64,000 nucleotides of DNA from Paraburkholderia sp. SG-MS1 (GTDB lineage Bacteria > Pseudomonadota > Gammaproteobacteria > Burkholderiales > Burkholderiaceae): NCBI RefSeq assembly GCF_012275575.1, contig NZ_NPIH01000222.1:1-64000 (forward strand), read 5' to 3'. Below are positions 17,529-26,792 of this stretch, piece after piece (within the stretch, counting starts at the first letter, position 1; every line of letters starts with the position of its first letter). A model generated the notes under the pieces. It did not search any database, was not told the origin of the DNA, and saw nothing but the letters and a program-made list of their open reading frames with translations. Both the position numbers and the translations under genes were made by a program.

Positions 17529-18758
17529 ATGCGTTTCTCCACCACCGGCCGCACGTCCTTCCCGTCAGTTGCTTCCTTCGTTCCCCTCAAGCTTAGCCGC
17601 GCCGTCACCCTCGGCATCGTGTTGCCGGCGACCCTCGCCGCCAGCACCGCGTTCGCGCAAGTGCCGCCGCCGGCCGTGAACGCGCGCTCGTGGGTGCTCG
17701 TCGACGCCACCAGCAACCAGGTGCTCGCCTCCGGCAATGCCGACGAGCGCGTGGAGCCGGCCTCGCTGACCAAGCTGATGACCGCCTACCTCGTCTTCGA
17801 AGCACTGCAGACGAAGAAGATCACGATGGATCAGACCGTGATGCCGGGCGAAGCGGTGCGCCGCGTGCGCACGGACGAATCGCGCATGTTCATCGAAGCG
17901 AACAAGCCGGTCACCGTGCACGACCTGGTGTACGGCATGATCATCCAGTCGGGTAACGACGCGGCGATCGCGCTGGCCGAACTGGTCGGCGGCAGCGAAG
18001 CGCAGTTCGTCAACATGATGAACACCGAAGCGCAGCGCCTCGGCATGAAGAACACCCATTTCGCCGACGTGAACGGCATGCCCGACCCCCAGCACTACAC
18101 GACCGCGGGCGACCTTGCGGTGCTGTCGGCGCGTCTGATCCGCGACTTCCCCGACTACTACAACATCTTCTCGGTCAAGGAGTTCACGTACAACAAGATC
18201 AAGCAGCCGAACCGCAATCGCCTGCTGTGGATCGACCCGACCGTGGACGGCCTGAAGACCGGCCACACGCAAGCGGCGGGCTACTGCCTGATCGCGAGCG
18301 CGAAGCGTTCGCTGCCGGGCACGACCGACGCGTCGCGCCGTCTCGTCTCGGTGATGATGGGCGAGACCAAGGAACACGACCGCGTGCAGGACAGCCTGAA
18401 GATGCTGAATTACGGCTATACCGCGTATGACACGGTGCATCTGTACAAGGCGAATCAGGTGGTCGGCACGCCGCGCGTCTACAAGGGTGCACAGGACAGC
18501 GTGCAGATCGGCGTGAAGAGCGACCAGTACATCACCGTGCCGAAGGGCATGGCCGACAAGGTCAAGCCGCAGATCGAGCAGGTCGACACGCTGATCGCGC
18601 CGATCGCGAATGGTCAGCAGGTCGGTGTCGCCAAGCTGGTGGCCGACGGCAAGGTGCTCGCGCAGTTCCCGGTGGTGGCCTTGCAGGCCGTGCCCCAAGC
18701 CGGCGTGGTGGGCCGCGTGTGGGATTCGCTGATGCTGATGTTCAACAAGAAGAAATAA
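17529..18758 (+). CDS. dacA: D-alanyl-D-alanine carboxypeptidase (PBP5/6 type)
   Basis: 409 aa from the ATG at 17529, which gives a proper signal peptide ending STAFAQ. The serine-protease-like motifs are in order: SLTK (S79, K82), SGN (141-143) and KTG (K243). The C-terminus holds the PBP5 beta-domain and an amphipathic end (WDSLMLMFNKKK) for membrane anchoring. It trims the terminal D-Ala from peptidoglycan pentapeptides in the periplasm. The D-amino acid aminotransferase follows by 12 nt, which links both genes to D-alanine handling. Confidence 0.95.
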   Translation: MRFSTTGRTSFPSVASFVPLKLSRAVTLGIVLPATLAASTAFAQVPPPAVNARSWVLVDATSNQVLASGNADERVEPASLTKLMTAYLVFEALQTKKITMDQTVMPGEAVRRVRTDESRMFIEANKPVTVHDLVYGMIIQSGNDAAIALAELVGGSEAQFVNMMNTEAQRLGMKNTHFADVNGMPDPQHYTTAGDLAVLSARLIRDFPDYYNIFSVKEFTYNKIKQPNRNRLLWIDPTVDGLKTGHTQAAGYCLIASAKRSLPGTTDASRRLVSVMMGETKEHDRVQDSLKMLNYGYTAYDTVHLYKANQVVGTPRVYKGAQDSVQIGVKSDQYITVPKGMADKVKPQIEQVDTLIAPIANGQQVGVAKLVADGKVLAQFPVVALQAVPQAGVVGRVWDSLMLMFNKKK

Positions 18759-18770
18759 GAGCCTGACGCA

Positions 18771-19748
18771 ATGACCGCTGTTTCCGAGGTTTCGCTCGAT
18801 CCGATCGTTTATCTGAATGGCGAGCTGGTGCCCTTGTCCGAAGCGCGCGTGCCGGTGCTGGACCGCGGCTTTATTTTCGGCGACGGCATTTATGAAGTCG
18901 CACCGTTGTACGCGTCGCGCCCGGCGCATCAGGGCGGGCGCACTGCGTTCCGTTTTCCGCAGCACCTTGCGCGCCTCGCGCGCTCGGTCGGCAAGATCGG
19001 CATCGCCAATCCGTTCAACGACGCCGGCTGGCGCGAACTGATCGAGCGCGTGGTCGCGGCCAACGAGGCTGATGGAGGTTTGCCGGCAGATCAGGATGCG
19101 CTTGCCTATATTCAGGTCACGCGTGGTGTCGCGAAGCGCAGCCACGCTTTCCCGGCCGGCATCCAGCCGACCGTGTTCGTGATGGTCACGCCGCTCAATC
19201 TGCCGGACGCCGCGCAGCGTGCCCAGGGCGTGCCCTGCGTGAGCGCCGAGGATCGCCGCTGGCTCAATTGCGACATCAAGTCGGTGTCGCTGCTCGGCAA
19301 TGTGCTGATGGCGCAATTCGCGGCGGAGAACGACGCGTTCGAGACGATCCAGTTTCGCGACGGCATGCTGACCGAAGGATCGTCGTCGAATGTGTGGATG
19401 GTGAAGGACGGCGTTCTGTCGGCGCCGCCGCGCAGCCACAAGATCCTCGAGGGGATTCGCTACGGTCTGATCGAGGAGCTGACGGCCGAGTGCGGCATCC
19501 GCTTCGAAGCGCGTGAGATCGGCGAGGCCGAGTTGCGCGCGGCCGACGAGATCATCGTCAGTTCGGCCACCAAGGAAGTGCTGCCGGTCACGCGACTCGA
19601 CGGCCAGCCGGTCGGCGCGGGTAAGCCGGGCGCAGTGTTTGCGGCGCTGTATGCGGCGTATCAGCGAGCCAAGGACAAAGAAGCGCAAGTAGCGCAACAA
19701 GCGCAGCAAGGAGTGGAGAATGCATCCCGCGAACGACTCACTGTTTGA
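18771..19748 (+). CDS. dat: D-amino acid aminotransferase (class IV, PLP)
   Basis: 325 aa. The class IV aminotransferase fold shows VPVLDRGFIFGDGIYEV at the N-terminus. The PLP Lys lies in LNCDIKSVSLLGNVL, and SSSNVWMVKDG and SSATKEVLPV are conserved phosphate and active-site loops. It interconverts D-alanine and 2-oxoglutarate with pyruvate and D-glutamate; a branched-chain specificity is the alternative but fits less well. The C-terminal tail is Gln/Ala-rich and overlaps the next gene by 29 nt. Position after dacA suggests recycling of released D-alanine. Confidence 0.9.
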   Translation: MTAVSEVSLDPIVYLNGELVPLSEARVPVLDRGFIFGDGIYEVAPLYASRPAHQGGRTAFRFPQHLARLARSVGKIGIANPFNDAGWRELIERVVAANEADGGLPADQDALAYIQVTRGVAKRSHAFPAGIQPTVFVMVTPLNLPDAAQRAQGVPCVSAEDRRWLNCDIKSVSLLGNVLMAQFAAENDAFETIQFRDGMLTEGSSSNVWMVKDGVLSAPPRSHKILEGIRYGLIEELTAECGIRFEAREIGEAELRAADEIIVSSATKEVLPVTRLDGQPVGAGKPGAVFAALYAAYQRAKDKEAQVAQQAQQGVENASRERLTV

Positions 19749-19989
19749 TTTCCCGTGCGATTTCCCGATCAAGATCATGGGTAAATCGCATCCGGAGTTC
19801 GCCGAAACCATCGTCACGGTGGTCCGGCAGTTCGACAGCGAAGTCGACGCTTCGCGTGTCGAAACGCGGCCGTCCAGCGGCGGCAACTACACGGGGCTGA
19901 CGGTCACCGTGCGCGCCACGAGCCGCGAGCATCTCGATAGCATCTATCTCGCGCTGACTGGCCATCCGATGGTCAAAGTGGTGCTGTAG
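19720..19989 (+). CDS. DUF493 (YbeD-like) protein
   Basis: 89 aa. It has the small ACT-like fold of the YbeD family, with FPCDFPIKIMGKSHPEF at the N-terminus and HPMVKVVL at the end. YbeD lies between dacA and lipB in E. coli, and here too it follows dacA and precedes lipB, a conserved neighbourhood. Its role is unknown; a ligand-binding regulatory function is possible. The reading frame starts inside the aminotransferase gene. Confidence 0.93.
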   Translation: MHPANDSLFDFPCDFPIKIMGKSHPEFAETIVTVVRQFDSEVDASRVETRPSSGGNYTGLTVTVRATSREHLDSIYLALTGHPMVKVVL

Positions 19990-20010
19990 CGTATCGCGCG
20001 GTGTGTCGTA

Positions 20011-20979
20011 TCACGGCGTGACGTGCAACGCGTCCGCCGTCAGACCGGGGTTTGCAGCGGGTCCCGCCTCGCAAGCCCGCTCGAACAATTGCTTGAACCG
20101 TCCCACCTCGTCGAACACCCAGTCGCGAAAAGCCCTGACGCGGGCGGTGTCGAGCATTTGCGGCGGGCAGATAAGGTAGTACTGCCACGGGCTCGGCCCG
20201 TCCACATCGAATAGGCGCACGAGGCGGCCCGCGGCGATCTCATGCATCGCCAGCGAGCGGCGCGTGAGCGCGACGCCCTGGCCGTCGATCGCCGCTTGCA
20301 GCAGATTCGACGAATCCTGGTACAACACGCCGCGCTTGGGTTCAGGCCAGTCGGTGAGGCCGGCGGCGTCGAACCAGGGGCGCCACAATTCGTCGTCGGA
20401 ACGCAGCAGCGGGACTTTGGCGAGATCGGGCGGCGTTTTCGGCAGGTTGCCGCCGTTGAAATGCGGTGCGCAGGCCGGAAAGAAAATCTCCTCCAGCAGC
20501 AACTCCGAATGCAGCCCCGAATATTTGCCGAAGCCGAAACGGATCGCCACGTCCACGTCGTCGCGCGCGAAGTCGGTCAGCGCGTTGGTGGACAGCAGTT
20601 CGAGGTCCCATTGCGGATGCGCCTCGATGAAGCTGCCGATGCGCGGCGTCACCCAGCGCGCCGCGAACGACGACAGCATCGACACCACGAGGCGGCGCTC
20701 GCGGTCGCCGGCGCGGATTTCGCGGGTGGCGTCGGCGAGCGCCATCAGCGCGGTGCGCACGTGCGTGGCGTAGCGCCGGCCGGTTTCGGTGAGGCGCACG
20801 CGCTTGCCGTCGCGAGCGAACAGCGACACGCCCAACTCGGCTTCGAGCGCGCGGATCTGGTGGCTGACGGCGCCGTGGGTGACGAACAACTCGTCGGCGG
20901 CGCGCGAGAAGCTCTCGTGACGGGCGGCGGCCTCGAATGCCTTGATCGCGTTCAGCGCGGGTAATTGACGGAGGTCCAT
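20011..20979 (-). CDS. GcvA-type LysR-family transcriptional regulator
   Basis: 322 aa from the ATG at 20979 (an ATG at 20994 would add five residues). The helix-turn-helix is in residues 8-66 (FSRAADELFVTHGAVSHQIRAL), followed by a LysR substrate domain. The N-terminal LPALNAIKAFEAAARHESF is characteristic of the GcvA subgroup, which controls glycine cleavage, beta-lactamase and other genes. It interrupts the dacA-lipB neighbourhood on the opposite strand and may regulate the divergent DUF2917 gene, 98 nt away. Confidence 0.92.
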   Translation of the reverse strand: MDLRQLPALNAIKAFEAAARHESFSRAADELFVTHGAVSHQIRALEAELGVSLFARDGKRVRLTETGRRYATHVRTALMALADATREIRAGDRERRLVVSMLSSFAARWVTPRIGSFIEAHPQWDLELLSTNALTDFARDDVDVAIRFGFGKYSGLHSELLLEEIFFPACAPHFNGGNLPKTPPDLAKVPLLRSDDELWRPWFDAAGLTDWPEPKRGVLYQDSSNLLQAAIDGQGVALTRRSLAMHEIAAGRLVRLFDVDGPSPWQYYLICPPQMLDTARVRAFRDWVFDEVGRFKQLFERACEAGPAANPGLTADALHVTP

Positions 20980-21077
20980 CGCAATATTTCTCACATAGAG
21001 GTGAAAATAGATCGTTTTGCGTCAACCCTTGCTACGCCTACGATTGTAGCCATGAAACGATTTTTGGCGAGGGCATC

Positions 21078-21404
21078 ATGCGAGAAATTTCCTCTAGTAT
21101 TGCGTTTGAAATCCGTCACGGTGAAACGCTGCCGATGAAGGTCGCACGCAGCACCAAGCTGGTGGTCCATGGCGGCGCGATCTGGGTCACGCGCAGCGAC
21201 GACACCGAAGACTACTGGCTGCAACCGGGCCATACGCTCCGGCTGCGGCGCGGTGAGCGACTCTGGCTGAGCGCCGAGGGCTCCACGCACGCGAAGGTGG
21301 CGTTTGCCGTTCCGACGCGCTGCGACGAACGCGCGTTGAACTGGCTCGCGCGGGTCAGTGAGCGCTTGATGATGCGCCTGCGCGGCGGTTGGCGCACGGT
21401 TTGA
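21078..21404 (+). CDS. DUF2917 domain-containing protein
   Basis: 108 aa. A cupin-like small beta protein with AIWVTRSDDTEDYWLQPGH and RLRRGERLWLSAEG matches the DUF2917 family common in Burkholderiales beside LysR regulators. No function is known. There is no signal peptide. The gene is divergent from the GcvA-type regulator and is its probable target. Confidence 0.85.
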   Translation: MREISSSIAFEIRHGETLPMKVARSTKLVVHGGAIWVTRSDDTEDYWLQPGHTLRLRRGERLWLSAEGSTHAKVAFAVPTRCDERALNWLARVSERLMMRLRGGWRTV

Positions 21405-21626
21405 GGCCGCGGCGCGCCGACGACGTTGGGCGGTTGTGCCGATAGGCCGATAGGCCAGACAAGCGGCGGCGATCGGCCCACGTGCCGCCACGCCGTCCGA
21501 TGTGCTTCCTACCAGCGCCCCTGCCTACACAACGCACCCTGCATCACACCGCCGGTCCGCACTGAGGCCTTTCGGATGCCGCCGCCCCCGGCGCGGATCC
21601 CGGTATTTCGGTAAACTGCCGGGACC

Positions 21627-22352
21627 ATGAGCACCCCCCTGGTTTCCCCGTCTCCCTCTCCCGCCACCGCGCCGCTTGCGCTGCGCTGGCTCGGCAACGA
21701 ATCCTATGAAGCCAGTTTCGATGCGATGCGCGCCTTCACCGACGCACGCACGGCCGATACCCCCGACGAAATCTGGCTAGTCGAACACCCCCCCGTCTTC
21801 ACGCTAGGCCAGGCAGGCGATCCGGCACACCTGCTGGCCGCCGACAGCGGCATTCCGCTGGTCAAGGTCGACCGCGGGGGCCAGATCACGTATCACGGGC
21901 CCGGACAGGTGATCGCGTATCTGCTGCTCGATTTGCGTCGCCGCAAGCTGATGGTGCGCGAGATGGTCACGCGGATCGAGCAGGCCGTGATCGACACCCT
22001 GGCGGCGTATAATCTCGCCGGAGAACGCAAGGCCGGCGCCCCGGGCATCTACGTAGCGCCTCATCTGGACGCCGGGCTGCATGCCGGCGCCAAGATTGCG
22101 GCGCTCGGTTTGAAAATCCGCAACGGCTGCAGCTATCACGGCGTGAGCCTGAACGTAAAGATGGATCTGCGGCCGTTTCTGGCGATCAATCCATGCGGCT
22201 ACGCGGGGCTCGAAACGGTCGACATGGCGACGCTCGGCGTTGCCGCAGGCTGGGACGACGTAGCCTGTACCCTTGCAGCATGCCTCACCGCAAACCTCGA
22301 CGGCAGTCCCGCGGCCGTCGCCCAACCACAGGCCGGTGCGCTCACCGCCTGA
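21627..22352 (+). CDS. lipB: Lipoyl(octanoyl) transferase
   Basis: 241 aa. The LipB pattern is clear: [35 protein letters not shown], and [14 protein letters not shown]. The Cys in [10 protein letters not shown] (thioester-forming) and the Lys in [11 protein letters not shown] make the catalytic dyad. It transfers octanoate from acyl carrier protein to E2 and H proteins. It lies 13 nt before lipA, so the two are co-transcribed. The C-terminus has a short Ala/Pro-rich extension. Confidence 0.96.
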   Translation: MSTPLVSPSPSPATAPLALRWLGNESYEASFDAMRAFTDARTADTPDEIWLVEHPPVFTLGQAGDPAHLLAADSGIPLVKVDRGGQITYHGPGQVIAYLLLDLRRRKLMVREMVTRIEQAVIDTLAAYNLAGERKAGAPGIYVAPHLDAGLHAGAKIAALGLKIRNGCSYHGVSLNVKMDLRPFLAINPCGYAGLETVDMATLGVAAGWDDVACTLAACLTANLDGSPAAVAQPQAGALTA

Positions 22353-22365
22353 CTGGACCGAACGA

Positions 22366-23373
22366 ATGACTGACGTTACCGCGAACCTCGCAGCTTCCCC
22401 CGCGCCCGAAGGCGTGCCGGCTTCCGCCGCCGCCTACGACGCTACCGCGAAGCAGAAGGCGCAAGCCAAAACTGCCCGCATCCCGATCAAGATAGTCCCG
22501 ATTGAAAAGTTGAAGAAGCCGGACTGGATTCGCGTCAAGGCAGCCACCGGCAATTCGCGTTTCTACGAAATCAAGCAGATTCTGCGCGAACACAACCTGC
22601 ACACGGTGTGTGAAGAAGCGAGCTGCCCGAACATCGGCGAATGCTTCGGCAAGGGCACCGCGACCTTCATGATCATGGGCGACAAGTGCACGCGCCGCTG
22701 CCCGTTCTGCGACGTCGGCCACGGTCGTCCCGACCCGCTCGATCCCGAAGAGCCGGGCAACCTCGCGCGCACCATCGCCGCGCTGAAGCTCAAGTACGTG
22801 GTCATCACGAGCGTCGACCGTGACGATCTGCGCGACGGCGGCGCGGCGCACTTCGTCGAATGTATTCGTCAGACGCGCGAGCTGTCGCCGGAAACGCGCA
22901 TTGAAATTCTCACGCCGGATTTCCGCGGTCGTCTCGATCGCGCGCTCGGCATTCTGAACGCCGCGCCGCCCGATGTGATGAACCACAACCTCGAAACGGT
23001 GCCGCGTCTTTACAAGGAAGCGCGTCCGGGCTCGGACTACGCGCATTCGCTGAAGCTGCTGAAGGACTTCAAGGCGCTGCATCCGGACGTCGCCACCAAG
23101 TCCGGCCTGATGGTCGGTCTCGGCGAAACCGAAGAAGAGATTCTGCAAGTGATGCGCGACCTGCGCGAGCACGATGTGGACATGCTGACCATCGGCCAGT
23201 ATCTGCAACCGTCGGAACACCATCTGCCGGTGCGCTCGTATGTGCATCCGGACACCTTCAAGATGTACGAGGAACAAGCGTACAAGATGGGCTTCACGCA
23301 TGCTGCGGTCGGCGCGATGGTCCGCTCGAGCTACCACGCCGATTTGCAGGCGCATGGGGCCGGCGTGGTCTGA
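22366..23373 (+). CDS. lipA: Lipoyl synthase
   Basis: 335 aa from the ATG at 22366. It is a radical SAM enzyme with two 4Fe-4S clusters: the auxiliary cluster Cys in [12 protein letters not shown] and the SAM cluster in CTRRCPFC, plus the C-terminal RSSYHA serine ligand motif. It inserts two sulfur atoms into protein-bound octanoate. An N-terminal extension of about 40 residues precedes the conserved part. A strong terminator follows. Confidence 0.97.
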   Translation: MTDVTANLAASPAPEGVPASAAAYDATAKQKAQAKTARIPIKIVPIEKLKKPDWIRVKAATGNSRFYEIKQILREHNLHTVCEEASCPNIGECFGKGTATFMIMGDKCTRRCPFCDVGHGRPDPLDPEEPGNLARTIAALKLKYVVITSVDRDDLRDGGAAHFVECIRQTRELSPETRIEILTPDFRGRLDRALGILNAAPPDVMNHNLETVPRLYKEARPGSDYAHSLKLLKDFKALHPDVATKSGLMVGLGETEEEILQVMRDLREHDVDMLTIGQYLQPSEHHLPVRSYVHPDTFKMYEEQAYKMGFTHAAVGAMVRSSYHADLQAHGAGVV

Positions 23374-23407
23374 ACGCTTTAGCTCGTTGTCCGTATAGAA
23401 GACGAAC

Positions 23408-23434
23408 AAGCCCGCACGCGTTGCGGGCTTTTTT
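23408..23434 (+). terminator. lipA: Rho-independent terminator after lipA
   Basis: A stem of 9 bp (AAGCCCGCA at 23408-23416 pairs with TGCGGGCTT at 23422-23430) with a 5-nt loop is followed by a T run ending at 23434. It closes the lipB-lipA transcript. Confidence 0.9.
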
Positions 23435-23475
23435 CTGCCGGCTTTGCGTCGGGCCACCCGTCTCATCTCACGCAA

Positions 23476-23982
23476 CTACCTCGCTATCGCATCAGTCCGT
23501 AGATTTCGCGCCCTCGCGCTGAGCGACGCGCGAAATGCGTCGACGAGTTTGTCGACGATACGATCGAGCGCGGCATGCTCGTCGTCGCTCGACACCGATA
23601 ACAACTCCGCCTCCAAAGTCCGCCCCAGTTCGTCGCTGGCCGCGCGCGTGCGCTTGCCGGCCGTCGTCGGCCACAACTGGAAGTGACGCGCGTCATCGGG
23701 ATGGATCGTGCGCCGTACCTGCTTGCGCTCGATCAGATCCGCCAGCAGCTTCGACAGCAGCGTCTTCTCGATCACGGTCTGCTTCCTCACCGCCGTCGCC
23801 GTGATACCAGGCGCATCGCAGATGATTCGCAACACGCGCAGAGATCGCACGTCGAAACCGCTCGCCGGCTTGTACACCGCATTGGCGCGGCTGATCATCT
23901 CGGGTAGCGGCGGACTACCCGACCTTGCGTCTACAACGGCCGGACCCCGGCGCGCATCCATTCCACATGAGGCGGGAAGCAT
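23476..23982 (-). CDS. MarR-family transcriptional regulator
   Basis: 168 aa from the ATG at 23982 (ATG at 23961 is equally possible; an upstream frame to 24084 looks non-coding). The winged-helix pattern of MarR is visible in FDVRSLRVLRIICDAPGITA and the recognition helix EKTLLSKLLADLIERKQVRR, then IHPDDARHFQLWPT as the wing. The C-terminal helix is for dimerisation. The target is unknown; it is divergent from the glycerophosphodiesterase gene, with about 260 nt between them. Confidence 0.8.
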   Translation of the reverse strand: MLPASCGMDARRGPAVVDARSGSPPLPEMISRANAVYKPASGFDVRSLRVLRIICDAPGITATAVRKQTVIEKTLLSKLLADLIERKQVRRTIHPDDARHFQLWPTTAGKRTRAASDELGRTLEAELLSVSSDDEHAALDRIVDKLVDAFRASLSARARNLRTDAIAR

Positions 23983-24244
23983 TGGCGCTGCGCCGTGGCG
24001 GGGGATGTAGGAGTCGGACGCTTCGTCATCCCGACCACGACTTGCAAAGGCTGAAGAACACGACGAGACGAGACGCGCGCCCACGGCGGACTATCGCCGC
24101 ATTCGCTCACGCGAGATACTACGCGCGGGACTCGCGTGAGAATTCGCCCAGCGTGCCGTATGAACGCCGTTACCGGGGGATAGCGGCCTGCAACGCACTG
24201 CATCGCGAGCAAACTCAACCGCTTTTTCTGCAAGGTAACGAGAC

Positions 24245-25030
24245 GTGGCAAACGGGATTGATCGAGGTCTATCCGCAGACTGGCCTTATCCGCGCCTGGT
24301 CGCGCATCGCTGCGGTGGCACGCTGGTACCGGAGAACACGCTGGCCGGTTTCGACGCGTGCGTGCGTTACGGCTACCGCATGGTCGAATTCGACGCGAAG
24401 CTGTCTGCCGACAACCAGATTTTTCTGCTCCACGACGACAAGCTCGACCGCACCACCAACGGCCACGGCGCGGCCGTCGAACACATGTGGCAGCAACTGG
24501 CCGCGCTCGATGCCGGCGCGTGGCACGGACCGCAATTCGCCGGCACGCGCTTGCCGACGCTTGCCGACGCGGCGCAACGTTGCGCGCGCGACCGAATCGC
24601 CGCCAACGTCGAGATCAAACCGTGTCCGGGCCGCGAGGTGCTCACCGGCACGCTGGTGGCACAGGGCACGCTGACCTTGTGGCAGGGACAGACGCCACCC
24701 CTGCTGTCGTCGTTTTCGTTCGAGGCGCTTGCCGCCGCCCGCGATGCCGCGCCGTCGCTGCAACGTGGGATGCTGTTCGAAGAGGTGCCCGCGGATTGGC
24801 TGCGCATCGTGCGTGAACTGGACTGCGTGTCGTTGCACGCGAGCCACCGCTATTTGAGCGAGCCGCTGGTCGCGCAGATTCGCGAGGCCGGATTGCGCGT
24901 GCTGGCCTATACGGTGAACGACCCGGCGCGCGCGCAACTGCTCGCGCAATGGGGCGTCGACATGATTTGCACGGATCGCATCGACAAGCTGCAACACGAT
25001 ATGTTGTCCGCACCGGCGAGTCCGGCCTGA
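24245..25030 (+). CDS. ugpQ: Glycerophosphodiester phosphodiesterase
   Basis: 261 aa starting with a GTG at 24245, supported by an AAGG-containing site about 10 nt upstream. The GDPD fold shows LVAHRCGGTLVPENTLAGF, EFDAKLSADNQIFLLHDDKL and DRTTNGHG, with AANVEIKP as the metal-site Glu. It hydrolyses glycerophosphodiesters to glycerol 3-phosphate and an alcohol, probably in the cytoplasm as there is no signal peptide. The usual H-R-G reads H-R-C here; the catalytic His, Arg and Glu are kept. Confidence 0.92.
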   Translation: MANGIDRGLSADWPYPRLVAHRCGGTLVPENTLAGFDACVRYGYRMVEFDAKLSADNQIFLLHDDKLDRTTNGHGAAVEHMWQQLAALDAGAWHGPQFAGTRLPTLADAAQRCARDRIAANVEIKPCPGREVLTGTLVAQGTLTLWQGQTPPLLSSFSFEALAAARDAAPSLQRGMLFEEVPADWLRIVRELDCVSLHASHRYLSEPLVAQIREAGLRVLAYTVNDPARAQLLAQWGVDMICTDRIDKLQHDMLSAPASPA

Positions 25031-25149
25031 GGGTGGCATGACGCGGACGCTGGAGCGTGGGTGAAGGCGCGGTCGGCACACTCGCGCCGCGCAAACCGCA
25101 CGCACACGCAAAAGCCTACGGGTTTTCCCGCAAGGTTTGTCTCGCCGAA

Positions 25150-25196
25150 TTCCGGATTCCCCGACGGCCCTCGTCCAGATTTCCGGAATCCCGGAC
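25150..25196 (+). promoter_or_regulatory. Two 16-bp repeats, probable DctD-binding enhancer
   Basis: TTCCGGATTCCCCGAC (25150-25165) and TTCCGGAATCCCGGAC (25181-25196) match at 14 of 16 positions. The second contains the perfect inverted arms TCCGG/CCGGA, and the first the same with one mismatch. Their 31-nt spacing is three helical turns, so both face the same side of DNA. They lie about 90-135 nt upstream of the predicted transcript start, the usual place for activators of sigma54 promoters. Confidence 0.65.
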
Positions 25197-25258
25197 AGCG
25201 TTCGTGTTGTTGCGATAAAAATCGCATAAGAATCAAGGCGCCAGGATTTATATCCGCC

Positions 25259-25274
25259 TGGCATCGACCTTGCA
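25259..25274 (+). promoter_or_regulatory. dctA: Sigma54 (-24/-12) promoter of dctA
   Basis: TGGCATCGACCTTGCA contains GG and GC separated by exactly 10 nt and matches the consensus TGGCAC-N5-TTGCA well. Transcription would start near 25285. The DctB-DctD pair encoded downstream is the expected activator; DctD carries the sigma54-contact motif GAFTGA. Confidence 0.8.
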
Positions 25275-25325
25275 AAACAGAGGGTGCGGCCGCAACGGTC
25301 CGACAACTAAAGCAAGGAGACAACG

Positions 25326-25355
25326 ATGTCTGATTTCCCTTCCCGGTATTTCTGA
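25326..25355 (+). CDS. Nine-residue leader peptide upstream of dctA
   Basis: ATG at 25326 is preceded by AAGGAG at 25314-25319 with 6 nt spacing, a better ribosome-binding site than most genes in the window. It encodes MSDFPSRYF and stops at TGA (25353-25355). A stem-loop begins at 25356, immediately after the stop (ATTCGTC at 25356-25362 pairs with GACGAAT at 25395-25401, with an inner CGGC/GCCG stem). The dctA GTG start lies 108 nt further on. The arrangement is compatible with translation-coupled control of dctA. This is a prediction from sequence only. Confidence 0.5.
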   Translation: MSDFPSRYF

Positions 25356-25463
25356 ATTCGTCGTCTTGTCGCGGCCTATTGCCGTGCACGGGCTGACGAA
25401 TCTTCGTTCGCGTGATGCGCAGTGTGGCAGGCCTTGAGCTCATCTCCCCAAGCAGGAACCATC

Positions 25464-26744
25464 GTGAAGAAACCTTTCTATAAAGTGCTGTACGTCCAGG
25501 TGATCGTGGCGATCATCATCGGTATCGCACTCGGGCATTTCTACCCGAATCTCGCCGTCGACATGAAGCCGCTCGGCGACGGCTTCATCAAACTGATCAA
25601 AATGGTGATCGGGCCGATCATCTTCTGTACGGTGGTCACTGGCATCGCCGGCATGGAGGACATGAAGAAGGTCGGGCGCGTCGGTGGCAAGGCGCTGCTG
25701 TATTTCGAAATCGTCTCGACCTTCGCGCTGGTGCTCGGCCTGTTCGCCACCCACCTGCTGCGTCCGGGCGCCGGCTTCAACATCGATCCGGCCACGCTCG
25801 ACGGCAAGGCGGTCGCGTCATACGCCGCCAAGGCGCACGGCCAGACCACGGTCGACTTCCTGATGCACCTGATCCCGGACACGCTGTCGTCGGCATTCGC
25901 GCAAGGCGAGATCCTGCAGATCCTGCTGATCGCGCTGCTGTTCGGCGCGGTGCTCGCGACGGCCGGTGAGAAGGGCAAGGTCGTGACGAACTTCATCGAG
26001 GGCCTCTCGCACATCCTGTTCGGCATCGTGCGCATCATCACGAAGCTGGCGCCGATCGGCGCGTTCGGCGCGATGGCGTTCACCATCGGCAAATACGGCA
26101 TCGGCTCGCTGCTGCCGATGCTCAAGCTGATCGGCACGTTCTATCTGACCTCGATCGTGTTCGTGGTGGTCGTGCTCGGCATCATCGCGCGCTTCGTGGG
26201 CTTCAACATCCTGCGCTTCGTCGCGTACATCAAGGAAGAGATGCTGATCGTGCTCGGCACGAGCTCGTCGGAAGCCGCGCTGCCGCAACTGATGCTCAAG
26301 CTCGAAAAGCTCGGCTGCTCGCGCTCGGTGGTGGGCCTCGTGGTGCCGACCGGCTACTCGTTCAACCTCGACGGCACCAACATCTACATGACGATGGCCG
26401 TGCTGTTCATCGCCCAGGCGACCAACATCGAACTCACGTGGGCACAACAGCTCACGCTGCTGGCGGTGACGATGTTGACCTCGAAGGGCGCTAGCGGCGT
26501 GACCGGCGCGGGCTTCATCACGCTGGCCGCGACGCTCGCGGTGGTGCCGACCATTCCGCTGTCGGGCATGGTGCTGATTCTCGGCATCGACCGCTTCATG
26601 AGCGAATGCCGCGCGCTGACCAACATCGTCGGCAACGGTGTGGCGACGGTCGTAGTGTCGGCATGGGAAAAGGAGCTGGACCGCAACAAGCTGAATGCCG
26701 CGTTGCGCGGCGACGTGGCGGTCAAAGAACCGGCCGGCGTTTAA
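25464..26744 (+). CDS. dctA: C4-dicarboxylate:cation symporter DctA
   Basis: 426 aa starting at GTG 25464 with AGCAGGA about 7 nt upstream; the extra 14 codons of the longer frame lack a ribosome-binding site. It belongs to the glutamate/dicarboxylate transporter family: about eight membrane segments, the [13 protein letters not shown] serine-rich motif and [16 protein letters not shown]. It imports succinate, fumarate and malate. The leader has a sigma54 promoter with probable DctD sites, and the cognate dctB-dctD lie downstream, 48 nt and more away. Confidence 0.97.
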   Translation: MKKPFYKVLYVQVIVAIIIGIALGHFYPNLAVDMKPLGDGFIKLIKMVIGPIIFCTVVTGIAGMEDMKKVGRVGGKALLYFEIVSTFALVLGLFATHLLRPGAGFNIDPATLDGKAVASYAAKAHGQTTVDFLMHLIPDTLSSAFAQGEILQILLIALLFGAVLATAGEKGKVVTNFIEGLSHILFGIVRIITKLAPIGAFGAMAFTIGKYGIGSLLPMLKLIGTFYLTSIVFVVVVLGIIARFVGFNILRFVAYIKEEMLIVLGTSSSEAALPQLMLKLEKLGCSRSVVGLVVPTGYSFNLDGTNIYMTMAVLFIAQATNIELTWAQQLTLLAVTMLTSKGASGVTGAGFITLAATLAVVPTIPLSGMVLILGIDRFMSECRALTNIVGNGVATVVVSAWEKELDRNKLNAALRGDVAVKEPAGV

Positions 26745-26792
26745 GCTGCGCGCAGGTTCAGACTCCACCATAACGGCTGCGGACTCCCGCGT

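Larger units (their letters stand above)
25031..25463 (+). other. dctA regulatory leader region
   Basis: This 433-nt gap contains, in order, two 16-bp direct repeats (25150-25196), a sigma54 promoter (25259-25274), a nine-codon leader ORF (25326-25355) and a stem-loop (25356-25401), each listed separately. The stretch from about 25402 to the dctA start shows nothing further that I recognise. Confidence 0.7.

Noticed and set aside
17565-19886. 773-residue open frame on the minus strand
   Set aside because: It is antisense to dacA, the aminotransferase and the DUF493 gene, has His/Arg-rich shadow composition, no domain that I recognise and no ribosome-binding site.
24245-25030. Glycerophosphodiesterase as inactive because H-R-G reads H-R-C
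   Set aside because: The catalytic His, Arg, both Glu and the second His motif are intact, so a Gly to Cys change next to them is not evidence for loss of activity.
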